Shown here piece by piece: positions 8,041 through 15,904 of a stretch of DNA of 18,117 nucleotides. A program made the position numbers and the translations under genes. The stretch is taken from the NCBI GenBank assembly GCA_964526905.1, contig CAZGMN010000038.1:1-18117 (forward strand). Direction: 5' to 3'. The notes under the pieces were generated by a model. That model made no database searches. It saw nothing but the letters and a program-made list of their open reading frames with translations, and was not told the DNA's origin. The stretch's first letter is position 1. Each line of letters opens with the position of its first letter. The DNA is from CAZGMN01 sp964526905. GTDB taxonomy: Bacteria; Acidobacteriota; Aminicenantia; Aminicenantales; Aminicenantaceae.

Positions 8041-10110
8041 TTAAAGATGAGAAAAGCCAGCCTCTTGTCCCTGAAGTTTTTTTGCTTTTTTCTCAAGCTC
8101 CTTGATTTTATCCTGGTTGGGATTGAGCTCTAAGGATTTTTGAAGAAGGGGAAGGGCCTTCTCCGGCTGGTTTAACTTGAGATAGCACTCAGCCGCCAAG
8201 TTTAAAACGCTGACTTCGGCCGCCTGCTCCAGAAGCTTTTCCAGATAGATAAGAGCCGAAGCCCAGTCTTTAAGACCTGCATAATCAACGGCGATGACCT
8301 TGGCAGCTTCTCTCTCCTGAGTGGCCTGATAGACGGGGAAAACAACCGCAAGAGACTCTTTATACTCGCCTATGGCATAAAGAGTTTTTGCCAGGAGAAG
8401 CCTAATTTTAGGCAAATCCTTCAATTCGAGAGCCTGCTTGAGGAAGCTTCTGGCACGCGGATAGTCCCTCTGTAGAAAATACTCTGAACCAAAGAGATAA
8501 AACAGCTCCGGGTCAGGAAGAGAATTATGAAGCTTGGAGTAGACCCAAGGAATGACAGGATAGGGCTGGGAAAGAAGGATGAAATTTTCTCTCTCGCTGA
8601 GGAGTCTTCTTTCATTCTTGTCAAGGATGAATGCCTGGATTCGGTAGTATCCTGGTTTTAGATTGGAAAGAGAGAAGGGGCCGGTATCGATTTCGGTTGA
8701 ATCCGCAGTTGAAACTTCTTTCAAGGGTTTTTTTATGCTTTGGAGAGGAGTCTCGGAATCCATAGAAAAGATCTCGACGAGCAGAGTCCCCTCATTCTTT
8801 TCTTCAAGATTGTAGAGTTGGCAGTAAAGGCCCATTTCCTCTTGGGGAAGAAAATTGTTCTGAGCATTAATGAGGTATTGATTTCCAGCGAAGGTGAAGG
8901 CCCTCAATTTGCGTTTTGCGTCTTCGCTGAGTTCTTGACGGCCATGATAGAGGATTAGGTTGCTGAGAAAAGCACCGGCGTTATTTTGAGGAACCGAGAC
9001 CTCTGTCTGGAATGATGTGAAATCATTGGCTGTCTTACTCTTGAGAAGGAGAAAGAATTTGAAACTTCCTGGAATGACAGGCAGCATGTCCTGATAAGCA
9101 AAAGGCCGGCGCTCATGCTGCCTATAATCTTCTGCAGAGATTTCAAGCGGGATTTCTTCTTCCTTTTCCAGAATAAGATTTCCCTGCAGGTCTTCAATTC
9201 TTAACACGAGTTGAGTTGCCGCATAATATTTGTCTTTATATAAAGCAAAATTGATCTTTTTCGGTTCCAGGGTCCAGTGAATAAAAAATTCTCCAGAGTT
9301 TTTGAATACTTTGACCTTGGAGTTGTTCTCTATGAAATTATGGGAATATTCTGTTTCAATATAGTCTTTGTAGTAAAGGAAGTTTCGAGCGTAGCTGTCA
9401 GAGAATTTTTTCTCTGCCAGAGAGCGAGCGCTGGAGATGATGGCCTCAGAAGTGAAAGAGCTTGTTCCGAAGGTGCTTTCTGCCGGCAGGTAGCTCAGAG
9501 AGGCATTTGCTAGCTCGCCCGATATTTTTTTTATTGTATTGTAGGCATATGTCCGAGTCAATGCCTGGCGGGCTTGAGCAGGGATGGTCAGCTTTTCCGG
9601 GCCTTCAACTCCGGGATGATAGAGACGGTATTCGCCTAAGCCCTGAGGTTGGTAGAAGATCAGATAAAAATAGGGCGGGAGGCCGTACTCCTGCTCTCCC
9701 TTGTAATACCAGAGTTCAAGAGGCCAGACTTCAGAGCTTGTGGCATAGATTTGTCTATCCAGAGGGGGTCCAAGAAGAAGATAGAAATAGCCTCTTTCCG
9801 TCTGGCTTCCTTTTCTTGATGTTTCGCGGCCAAAATTGAGATCGGCAAACTGGACCCGTTTCATGTACTCCTTGAAAAACTCGTTCTGCTCTGTGTCAGG
9901 AAGTGGGTCACGCTTGCGCCAGAAGAGCCGGATGAACTTGTCTCTTTCTTGCTTTGTCTTCAGCTTGAGGAAGACTTCTCTTTCTATTTTGGTGATGATT
10001 GGAGAAACAGTCTCAAGCCAGTTGCGGTGTTCTGGGGAGAGCTTTTCTTGGGAGTTGAGAAGAATCGTTGCAGCCAGGAAAATAAGAAAGAAACTTGAGC
10101 TCTTGTTCAT
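8041..10110 (-). CDS. GWxTD domain-containing exported protein with C-terminal TPRs
   Basis: 689 residues with an N-terminal signal peptide (about 1-20). The GWxTD-family block is clear: FIRLFWRKRDPLPDTEQNEF at 59-78, then EYMKRVQFAD. The signature itself is GSQTE (101-105) followed by RGYFYLLLGPP, so both the Trp and the Asp of GWxTD are substituted. LELWYY comes at about 130. The middle (about 170-540) looks like beta-rich domains. Three or four degenerate TPR motifs occupy about 545-680, the last being LNLAAECYLKLNQPEKALPL. A good AGAAGGGA ribosome site precedes the ATG. It is the first gene of the three-gene minus-strand operon. The function of the family is unknown; an outer-membrane-associated or periplasmic complex is inferred from export and TPRs. 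Confidence 0.85.
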   Translation of the reverse strand: MNKSSSFFLIFLAATILLNSQEKLSPEHRNWLETVSPIITKIEREVFLKLKTKQERDKFIRLFWRKRDPLPDTEQNEFFKEYMKRVQFADLNFGRETSRKGSQTERGYFYLLLGPPLDRQIYATSSEVWPLELWYYKGEQEYGLPPYFYLIFYQPQGLGEYRLYHPGVEGPEKLTIPAQARQALTRTYAYNTIKKISGELANASLSYLPAESTFGTSSFTSEAIISSARSLAEKKFSDSYARNFLYYKDYIETEYSHNFIENNSKVKVFKNSGEFFIHWTLEPKKINFALYKDKYYAATQLVLRIEDLQGNLILEKEEEIPLEISAEDYRQHERRPFAYQDMLPVIPGSFKFFLLLKSKTANDFTSFQTEVSVPQNNAGAFLSNLILYHGRQELSEDAKRKLRAFTFAGNQYLINAQNNFLPQEEMGLYCQLYNLEEKNEGTLLVEIFSMDSETPLQSIKKPLKEVSTADSTEIDTGPFSLSNLKPGYYRIQAFILDKNERRLLSERENFILLSQPYPVIPWVYSKLHNSLPDPELFYLFGSEYFLQRDYPRARSFLKQALELKDLPKIRLLLAKTLYAIGEYKESLAVVFPVYQATQEREAAKVIAVDYAGLKDWASALIYLEKLLEQAAEVSVLNLAAECYLKLNQPEKALPLLQKSLELNPNQDKIKELEKKAKKLQGQEAGFSHL

Positions 10111-10524
10111 GCCTAATCCCTTCTATGAATTTTAAATTATCATAAGGCCGAATAAGTTTCAAATTCTTAGGACAGAGTGATAAGAAGATTATAGAAATTT
10201 TTTGCTTTTTTTGTTTAATTTGTGATAATAATAAAACGTCAATAAGCAAAATAAGGCGATGCTCAATTCAGAAATTTGGATGGTTCAATTTTTTGGTGGA
10301 CGTTATTCTTTTTTCATAAAGGATAAAGATAGATATTGTTGATAAAAAAGGAATTGCTGTAATCGAAAACTGGTACGAAATATGCCTTGTTAAAATTGTT
10401 TAATTTTGTTTGATGACTGGGCATAACTTCATCGATAAGGAGGTGAGAATCAGAGGAAGAAATAAATAAAAGGGCATTTTTTACAGGATTTATGATGAAA
10501 CGGGAAAAAATAAAGGAGAAAAAA
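10111..10524. promoter_or_regulatory. AT-rich divergent regulatory spacer between the GWxTD operon and the TonB-dependent receptor
   Basis: 414 bases without a convincing gene. On the minus strand a perfect TATAAT lies at 10193-10188, about 78 bases before the GWxTD start, without a good -35 box. On the plus strand TTGATG (10410-10415), 18 bases, then GATAAG (10434-10439) is a weak promoter candidate for the receptor. A 6-base-arm inverted repeat (AAAATT, four bases, AATTTT) at 10392-10407 lies just upstream and could be an operator. A perfect AAGGAGGTGA at 10437-10446 has no start codon at a usable distance. No riboswitch or small RNA fold is recognised. Confidence 0.4.
10513..10518 (+). promoter_or_regulatory. 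Ribosome binding site deciding the receptor start
   Basis: AAGGAG lies six bases before the ATG at 10525. It favours this start over the ATG at 10492, which would put a highly charged 11-residue extension ahead of the signal peptide. Confidence 0.85.
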
Positions 10525-13302
10525 ATGAAATTTAAACTAGTTTCAGCCATTCTTCTTCTCTCCTTCATGCTGTCTCCTCTTGCTTTCCCCCAATCCAGAG
10601 ATACAGGCGCGATTGTCGGAACTGTTCTCGATGAAGAAAAAAATCCCCTTCCCGGCGTGACCGTAACTCTCCATAGCCCGAACTTAATGGGTGTGCGAAC
10701 AACAGCCACTGCTTCAGACGGAAGCTACCGATTTCCCGCCCTCCCTCCTGGGGCTTATACCTTGAAGGCCGAGCTTGCAGGTTTTAAGACTGTCGTTCAG
10801 GAAAATGTCCGTCTTTCAACCACCGTCAGGTTGACTGTCGACCTGACCATGAAACTTGCCGCCCTGGCAGAGGAGGTGACAGTCATCGCCCAATCGCCGA
10901 CTGTGGATGTGAAGTCGAGCGAGACCGCTTCCGTGACTCTGAGCAATGAGCTTCTGAGAAACATTCCCTATTCCCAGTTTACTTCCGACATTGTCAATCT
11001 TGCTCCAGGAGTGACACCTAGCACCCAAGCTGACGTGGCTTACGGCGCCCAGGATGGGACAGGAATCGCTTACTCCATGGACGGAACGAATGTCGCTGAT
11101 CCTGAAGGAGGAACGGCCTGGGTTTTCCTCGACCACAACATCATCGAAGAAGCAAAAGTCATGGGAATTGGCTTGCCGGCAGAATACGGAAATTTCACCG
11201 GTGTTATTTTTAACCTCATCACTAAATCCGGTGGAAACGAATTCTCAGGTCATTTTGAATTTGACTTCCAAGGGAGAAAGGATGACAAGCCAAAAGGGCT
11301 CTGGCAGACAGTCAATAACGGTGCTTACATTGAAGATTTTCCTGATTTAACCTCTCCTCTAACAAAACTGATGGATGTCAACGCCCATCTCGGCGGCCCG
11401 ATCGTGAAGGACAAACTATGGTTTTTCGCAGGGCTCCAGTTCTATCGTTCATGGCGCTATCCAACCGGCTTCCCCGAAGCCATCGATTACAAACAGCCAA
11501 GGTCATTTTTAAAAATCAATTCTCAGCTGAGCTCCAAGACGAGCATGAACGGCTCTCTTGAAATCGATACTTACAATGGTATCAATCGCGGCGGGAGCGC
11601 CACGACTTCTCCTGAAGCAACTGTGAATCAGAAGTCGCCAGAAGTTGTTGGCAACTTCAGCCTGACTCACATCCTAAGCCCCAAGACATTCATTGACCTC
11701 AAAGCTGCTTATTTCTGGGGATATTACTACCTCGAGCCAGAAACAGGAAGGGATACATACGCTCATTTCAACATTAATGACAACATGCTCTATGACAACT
11801 CAGGCTACTACTACCTCGCCGACCGCTCCAGGTTTCAGGTCAATGCCAGCGTCACGCACTACGCTGAGGACTTTATTACAGGCTCCCATGACTTCAAATT
11901 CGGGGTTGAGATTGAGCACTCCTGGTCCAGAAGTCAATATGGATTCACAGGTCCAACCCACTCCTATTATGTGGATTATTATTATCCTCCCTATTACACC
12001 GGGCCTTACCTGAGGTATCAGTACGAAGGCTATGATTTCAATGTGAGATACACCAGACTCGAAGGATTTGCTCAGGATTCCTGGAAGATTACGCCCCGCT
12101 TGAATCTGAATTTCGGCGTTCGTTTGAGCCAGAACTGGGGAACGATTAAAGATGTTGAGGGAGTTGTTTATAACACCCACCGCATAGCACCCCGAGTCGG
12201 CTTTGCTTTTGACATTTTTGGAGACAAGAGCACAATCCTCAAGGCTCATTATGGCCAGTTTACAGAAGGAATGTTTGCTGGCTACCATGAGCGATTGACT
12301 CCCAAATGGTACGACTACATTGAATATTATTGGGATGGAAGCGGTTGGGTTGAATATGCGCGGACTACTCAAAATTGGAAGATGGAGGAAGGTATTAAGC
12401 ATCCCTATATGGACCAGATCACAGCCAGTATCGAGAGAGAGCTCTTCAGGGATACTTCTATCACTCTGAGCTTCATTTATAGAAATTGGAAGAACCAAAT
12501 CGGAGTCTACGACACCTTAGCACAGTATACTCCGCTAAATTACAATGTCAGTGCTATAAATAAGAGCTTTCAGATTTATAACCTCACTTCTGGTGATAAC
12601 CATGATTTTATGATCGAGAACGTCAAGCAAGGAGCTGATAGGCCTTACGTCATGGGAAAGCCCTACCGGAGATATCTGGGCCTTGAATTCCTCTTTAATA
12701 AGCGCTTTTCGAACCGTTGGCAGCTGATCGCTTCTTATGTCTACTCTCGGACAAAAGGAACGATAGACAACACCTGGGGAGATGACATCGGCTGGAATGC
12801 GAGAACCGGATTGGATATAGGAAATCCGAATTACTGGATCAATGCCGATGGCTATGCCACTTTCGACCCGACGCACATGGTTAAAATCCAAGGAACCTAT
12901 ATCCTTCCCTTCGAGATTAGCTTCAGCGCTTATTTCAGGGCAGTGACTGGCACCAGCTGGGCACAGAGATTCAGGACGGGCTCGAGCTTGCTGGCTCAGG
13001 GAAGAATGACTTTCTTTACCGAGGAACGCGGTGCCAATCACTACCCAATCGAGAAAATCCTTGATTTGAGGCTGGAGAAGATTTTCACCCTAGCTAAAAG
13101 ATACCGCTTAGGATTGATGGTCGATGTCTTCAATGTCTTTAACGCTGATACTATCACCAACTGGGGAACAAGAATCGGCTCAGGGGCTGACTGGATCCTT
13201 GACCCTACCAGTTCTAGTTACTATCAATCGACAGACGGGCACGCACTTTACGGGATCACCATGCCGCGCCAGGCAAGAGTTGGAATCCGTTTGATCTTCT
13301 GA
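10525..13302 (+). CDS. TonB-dependent receptor, Oar-like, with N-terminal carboxypeptidase-regulatory domain
   Basis: 925 residues. A signal peptide (1 to about 23, MKFKLVSA to AFPQS) is followed by a carboxypeptidase-regulatory domain at about 28-115 (GAIVGTVLDEEKNPLPGVTV, then LPPGAYTLKAELAGF). A plug-like domain begins around 120 (EEVTVIAQSPTVDV, later NLAPGVTPS and YSMDGTNV). The rest is a large aromatic-rich beta-barrel ending in RVGIRLIF, the C-terminal Phe typical of outer-membrane proteins. No clear TonB box is seen. There is no SusD partner nearby, which fits the Oar type rather than SusC. Family members import large substrates or help secrete or anchor surface proteins; the substrate here is unknown. 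It is divergent from the GWxTD/TPR operon and followed by a hairpin terminator, so it is probably transcribed alone. Confidence 0.9.
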   Translation: MKFKLVSAILLLSFMLSPLAFPQSRDTGAIVGTVLDEEKNPLPGVTVTLHSPNLMGVRTTATASDGSYRFPALPPGAYTLKAELAGFKTVVQENVRLSTTVRLTVDLTMKLAALAEEVTVIAQSPTVDVKSSETASVTLSNELLRNIPYSQFTSDIVNLAPGVTPSTQADVAYGAQDGTGIAYSMDGTNVADPEGGTAWVFLDHNIIEEAKVMGIGLPAEYGNFTGVIFNLITKSGGNEFSGHFEFDFQGRKDDKPKGLWQTVNNGAYIEDFPDLTSPLTKLMDVNAHLGGPIVKDKLWFFAGLQFYRSWRYPTGFPEAIDYKQPRSFLKINSQLSSKTSMNGSLEIDTYNGINRGGSATTSPEATVNQKSPEVVGNFSLTHILSPKTFIDLKAAYFWGYYYLEPETGRDTYAHFNINDNMLYDNSGYYYLADRSRFQVNASVTHYAEDFITGSHDFKFGVEIEHSWSRSQYGFTGPTHSYYVDYYYPPYYTGPYLRYQYEGYDFNVRYTRLEGFAQDSWKITPRLNLNFGVRLSQNWGTIKDVEGVVYNTHRIAPRVGFAFDIFGDKSTILKAHYGQFTEGMFAGYHERLTPKWYDYIEYYWDGSGWVEYARTTQNWKMEEGIKHPYMDQITASIERELFRDTSITLSFIYRNWKNQIGVYDTLAQYTPLNYNVSAINKSFQIYNLTSGDNHDFMIENVKQGADRPYVMGKPYRRYLGLEFLFNKRFSNRWQLIASYVYSRTKGTIDNTWGDDIGWNARTGLDIGNPNYWINADGYATFDPTHMVKIQGTYILPFEISFSAYFRAVTGTSWAQRFRTGSSLLAQGRMTFFTEERGANHYPIEKILDLRLEKIFTLAKRYRLGLMVDVFNVFNADTITNWGTRIGSGADWILDPTSSSYYQSTDGHALYGITMPRQARVGIRLIF

Positions 13303-13317
13303 TTTTGGCTCAAGTTA

Positions 13318-13371
13318 GAGAAAAGGAGACAGTTCTCATCCGGGCTGTCCCCTTTTCTCCTTGTTTTAATT
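13318..13371 (+). terminator. Hairpin terminator after the TonB-dependent receptor
   Basis: Arms 13318-13332 and 13345-13359 pair at 14 of 15 positions (one A/C mismatch) around a 12-base loop, followed by a T-rich tail (CTTGTTTTAATT). It begins 16 bases after the receptor stop. The right arm contains CTGTCCCCTTT, shared with the hairpin at 15788-15831. Confidence 0.85.
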
Positions 13372-13422
13372 AAGAAAAATAATAGAAAGCAAGACCCTAT
13401 CCTATAGTTATTTTCACTTTTC

Positions 13423-13431
13423 TGATAGAAT
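13423..13431 (+). promoter_or_regulatory. Extended -10 promoter candidate for the sulfatase-like gene
   Basis: TGATAGAAT is an extended -10 element (TG, one base, TAGAAT, five of six matches to TATAAT). No -35 box is visible at the usual distance. Transcription would start at about 13438, directly before the start codon, which also lacks a ribosome site. Confidence 0.4.
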
Positions 13432-13444
13432 TTAAATATTGAAG

Positions 13445-15766
13445 ATGCACAAAAGAAAGCTGCTCACTTTCTCTGCCGCTTCGCTATTTATTCTCATTTT
13501 AGCTATTATTATCTTCCTTCTTCGCCCCTGGAAGCCAAGTTTTGCCCGTCTGAAAGGAGGCAAAGAATTCAATTTCATTCTGATAACCATCGATACCCTC
13601 CGGGCGGACAGGATCGGCTGCTATGGTTTTCAGTTGATTGACACTCCTTTCATCGACCTCTTTGCTTCGCAGGGAATAAAATTCACAAGATGCACCGCTC
13701 AAACACCGCTCACCCTTCCCTCCCATACCTCTCTTTTCACCGGGACTCTTCCTCTCTTTCACGGAGTCAGGGATAACGGTGGGTTTATCGTTCCTCCAGA
13801 GCTTAAGACCATGGCCGAAGTTTTTAAAGAGAATAGCTATGAAACGGCAGCCTTTGTCGGCGCCTATGTCCTCGATTCTAAATGGGGGCTTAACCAGGGG
13901 TTTGATTATTACTTCGACCAGTTTGATTTGAGCCGCTTTGAAAAGGTCTCCTTAGGAACTGTCCAGCGGCCAGGAAACGAAGTTATGGATGAAGCTTTGG
14001 CCTGGCTGGAAAAGAAAAAGCAACAAAAATTTTTCGCCTGGATTCACCTCTATGATCCGCATACACCTTATGAACCGCCTCCTCCTTTTGACAAAAAATA
14101 TCGGCATCCCTATTTAGGGGAGATTGCCTTTGCCGACTCACAGCTTGGCCGGCTCTGGAAATTTCTCGAAGAGAATAACCTTATCCAGGATTCTTTCCTT
14201 ATTTTTGCCTCAGACCATGGGGAAAGCCTTGGCCAACACCAAGAATCAACCCATGGCTTTTTTGTCTATCAAGGGGCCATCCATGTCCCTCTTATTTTTG
14301 TCACGCCATTCGAAAAACTTCAGGGAATTTCCTCTTCTCAAATTGTTTCTCTGATCGATGTCATGCCCACTGTGCTGGAGATGGCGGGATTCTCCATTCC
14401 GGCTCAAGTCCAGGGGACAAGCCTTCTCCCTTATTTTTTTGAACCTGAAAAAAAGCGCTATAGCCTTGCCTATTCAGAAACTTTTTATTCTCGTTTCCAC
14501 TATGGCTGGTCTGAGCTTAGGACCATTCAGGATGGCAAATATAAGCTGATTATCGCTCCTGAGCCAGAGCTCTATGATTTGACCAAAGACCCGAAGGAAG
14601 AGGAAAACTTGGCCTCTTCCGAGAAGAAGATTTTGGACAAGTTCAATACTGAAGCTTCAAAATTCATGGAGAAATTTAGCCAGAATGCCTATGAGCTTGA
14701 CTATAAAAAAATCGACGAAGAGACAAGGCAAAGGCTTGCTGCCCTGGGATACATCGGCTCATTCACCGACCCGGCCAAATTAAAAGGGAAGAAGCTTGCC
14801 AGTCCTAAAGAGAAGATTGTTGTTTTTAACGAGCTTTCCAAGGCACGGGAGCTGGGGATGAGCGGTAAAGCTGAGGAAGCGATAAAAATCATAGAAAAAA
14901 TTATTGCCGATGACCCGGAAATAACCGATGCTTATTTTTCCCTCGGAAATATCTATTATAAGCAAGGAAATTTCAAGGAAGCGATCTCTTACTTTGAAAA
15001 AGCTCTGGAGCGGAAGCCAGATGATGTTTTCACGGCCCTTAACATTGGTCTCTGCTACCAGAGAATGGCAAAATTTGATGAGGCTGAAAAGTTCGTTCTG
15101 GAGTATTTAAAAAAAGGATTCGAGGATTCCCAGCTTTATTTCATGCTGGGTGGAATGAAATACATCCAGAAAAAATATGATGAAGCCATTTCCTATTACA
15201 AGAAATGCCTTTCCCTCAACTCTGAATCCGCTTCAGCCCTTAACGGTTTGGCCGCGATTTACATCATCAAGGAGGATCTCGTCCAGGCTGAGAATTACAT
15301 CAATCAGGCCTTAGCGCTCAACCCGAAGTTGAGCAACGTCTATTTCAACTTAGCTGAGATACGGGAGAAACAAGGAAAGACCATGGAGGCCGTTGAAGCC
15401 TATCAAAAAGAACTTCAGTTTTCACCCCAGCATTTTAGGGCCTGCTTCAATCTTTCCCGGCTTTGTAGACTCTCAGGCCAAGAAGAGGAAGAGCTTGAGT
15501 ATTTGAAGAAGACAATCGAAATAAATCCCAATTTTTCGATGAGCTATTTCTATCTGGCCAGGATTTATCTCAATCGCGGCCAGAATTTTGAGGAAGCCAT
15601 TTCGCTTGTCAAGAAAGGAATAGACTTGAAGCCAGAGAAGAAAGACCTTCCCTTAGGCTACTTCCTTTTGGCAGACCTCTACAACCGGCTGGGAAACGAA
15701 GCTCTATCTTCAGAATATGCCCGAAAAGGAAAAGAGCTCGCTCAAGCGAACTCTGTCAGCCACTGA
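13445..15766 (+). CDS. Membrane-anchored sulfatase-like (alkaline phosphatase superfamily) hydrolase with C-terminal TPRs
   Basis: 773 residues from the ATG. A single hydrophobic segment at about 9-26 acts as a signal anchor, placing the rest in the periplasm. The sulfatase-like domain spans about 42-445. Asp50 in ITIDTLRAD is the metal ligand; the nucleophile region is TPLTLPSHTSLFTG at 87-100. Asp257-His258 (SDHGES), His265 and His270 supply the other ligands, and the domain closes with LAALGYIG. The canonical sulfatase Cys/Ser-x-Pro-x-Arg is absent: Thr90-Leu-Pro-Ser-His94 takes its place. About eight TPRs follow (460-770). A TTG at 13439 could add two residues; neither start has a ribosome site. 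Activity as a phosphodiesterase, phosphatase or transferase is more plausible than classical sulfatase action. It is convergent with the S9 peptidase. Confidence 0.87.
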   Translation: MHKRKLLTFSAASLFILILAIIIFLLRPWKPSFARLKGGKEFNFILITIDTLRADRIGCYGFQLIDTPFIDLFASQGIKFTRCTAQTPLTLPSHTSLFTGTLPLFHGVRDNGGFIVPPELKTMAEVFKENSYETAAFVGAYVLDSKWGLNQGFDYYFDQFDLSRFEKVSLGTVQRPGNEVMDEALAWLEKKKQQKFFAWIHLYDPHTPYEPPPPFDKKYRHPYLGEIAFADSQLGRLWKFLEENNLIQDSFLIFASDHGESLGQHQESTHGFFVYQGAIHVPLIFVTPFEKLQGISSSQIVSLIDVMPTVLEMAGFSIPAQVQGTSLLPYFFEPEKKRYSLAYSETFYSRFHYGWSELRTIQDGKYKLIIAPEPELYDLTKDPKEEENLASSEKKILDKFNTEASKFMEKFSQNAYELDYKKIDEETRQRLAALGYIGSFTDPAKLKGKKLASPKEKIVVFNELSKARELGMSGKAEEAIKIIEKIIADDPEITDAYFSLGNIYYKQGNFKEAISYFEKALERKPDDVFTALNIGLCYQRMAKFDEAEKFVLEYLKKGFEDSQLYFMLGGMKYIQKKYDEAISYYKKCLSLNSESASALNGLAAIYIIKEDLVQAENYINQALALNPKLSNVYFNLAEIREKQGKTMEAVEAYQKELQFSPQHFRACFNLSRLCRLSGQEEEELEYLKKTIEINPNFSMSYFYLARIYLNRGQNFEEAISLVKKGIDLKPEKKDLPLGYFLLADLYNRLGNEALSSEYARKGKELAQANSVSH

Positions 15767-15787
15767 GAGAGCAGCGCTGATAAGTAT

Positions 15788-15831
15788 AAGGGGAAAGGCT
15801 GCTTTTTTTCAAAAAAGTAGCCTGTCCCCTT
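15788..15831 (+). repeat. Long near-perfect palindrome (REP-like hairpin) between convergent genes
   Basis: Arms 15788-15808 and 15811-15831 pair at 20 of 21 positions, including one G-T wobble and one A/G mismatch. It lies 21 bases after the sulfatase-like gene and 73 bases from the stop of the convergent peptidase, so it may also serve as a terminator. CTGTCCCCTTT (15822-15832) is identical to the right arm of the hairpin at 13318-13359, and both are followed by an AATTAA stretch. The remaining 73 bases to 15904 hold nothing recognisable. Confidence 0.85.
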
Positions 15832-15904
15832 TAATTAAAGACAGGGCGGAATCTTTGAGCGAAACTGACGTTCTCGGTGTCTTGCCTGAAAAATTAAGAG
15901 TGAG

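Noticed and set aside
10413..10469. Possible 18-residue leader peptide (MTGHNFIDKEVRIRGRNK)
   Set aside because: No ribosome site precedes its ATG, and it shows no run of regulatory codons or attenuator hairpin.
10314..10709. 131-codon minus-strand frame across the divergent spacer
   Set aside because: It overlaps the receptor start in antisense, and its translation resembles no protein family. It has no ribosome site, so it does not explain the spacer.
11800..12498. 232-codon minus-strand open frame
   Set aside because: Antisense to the beta-barrel part of the TonB-dependent receptor, with no ribosome site or domain.
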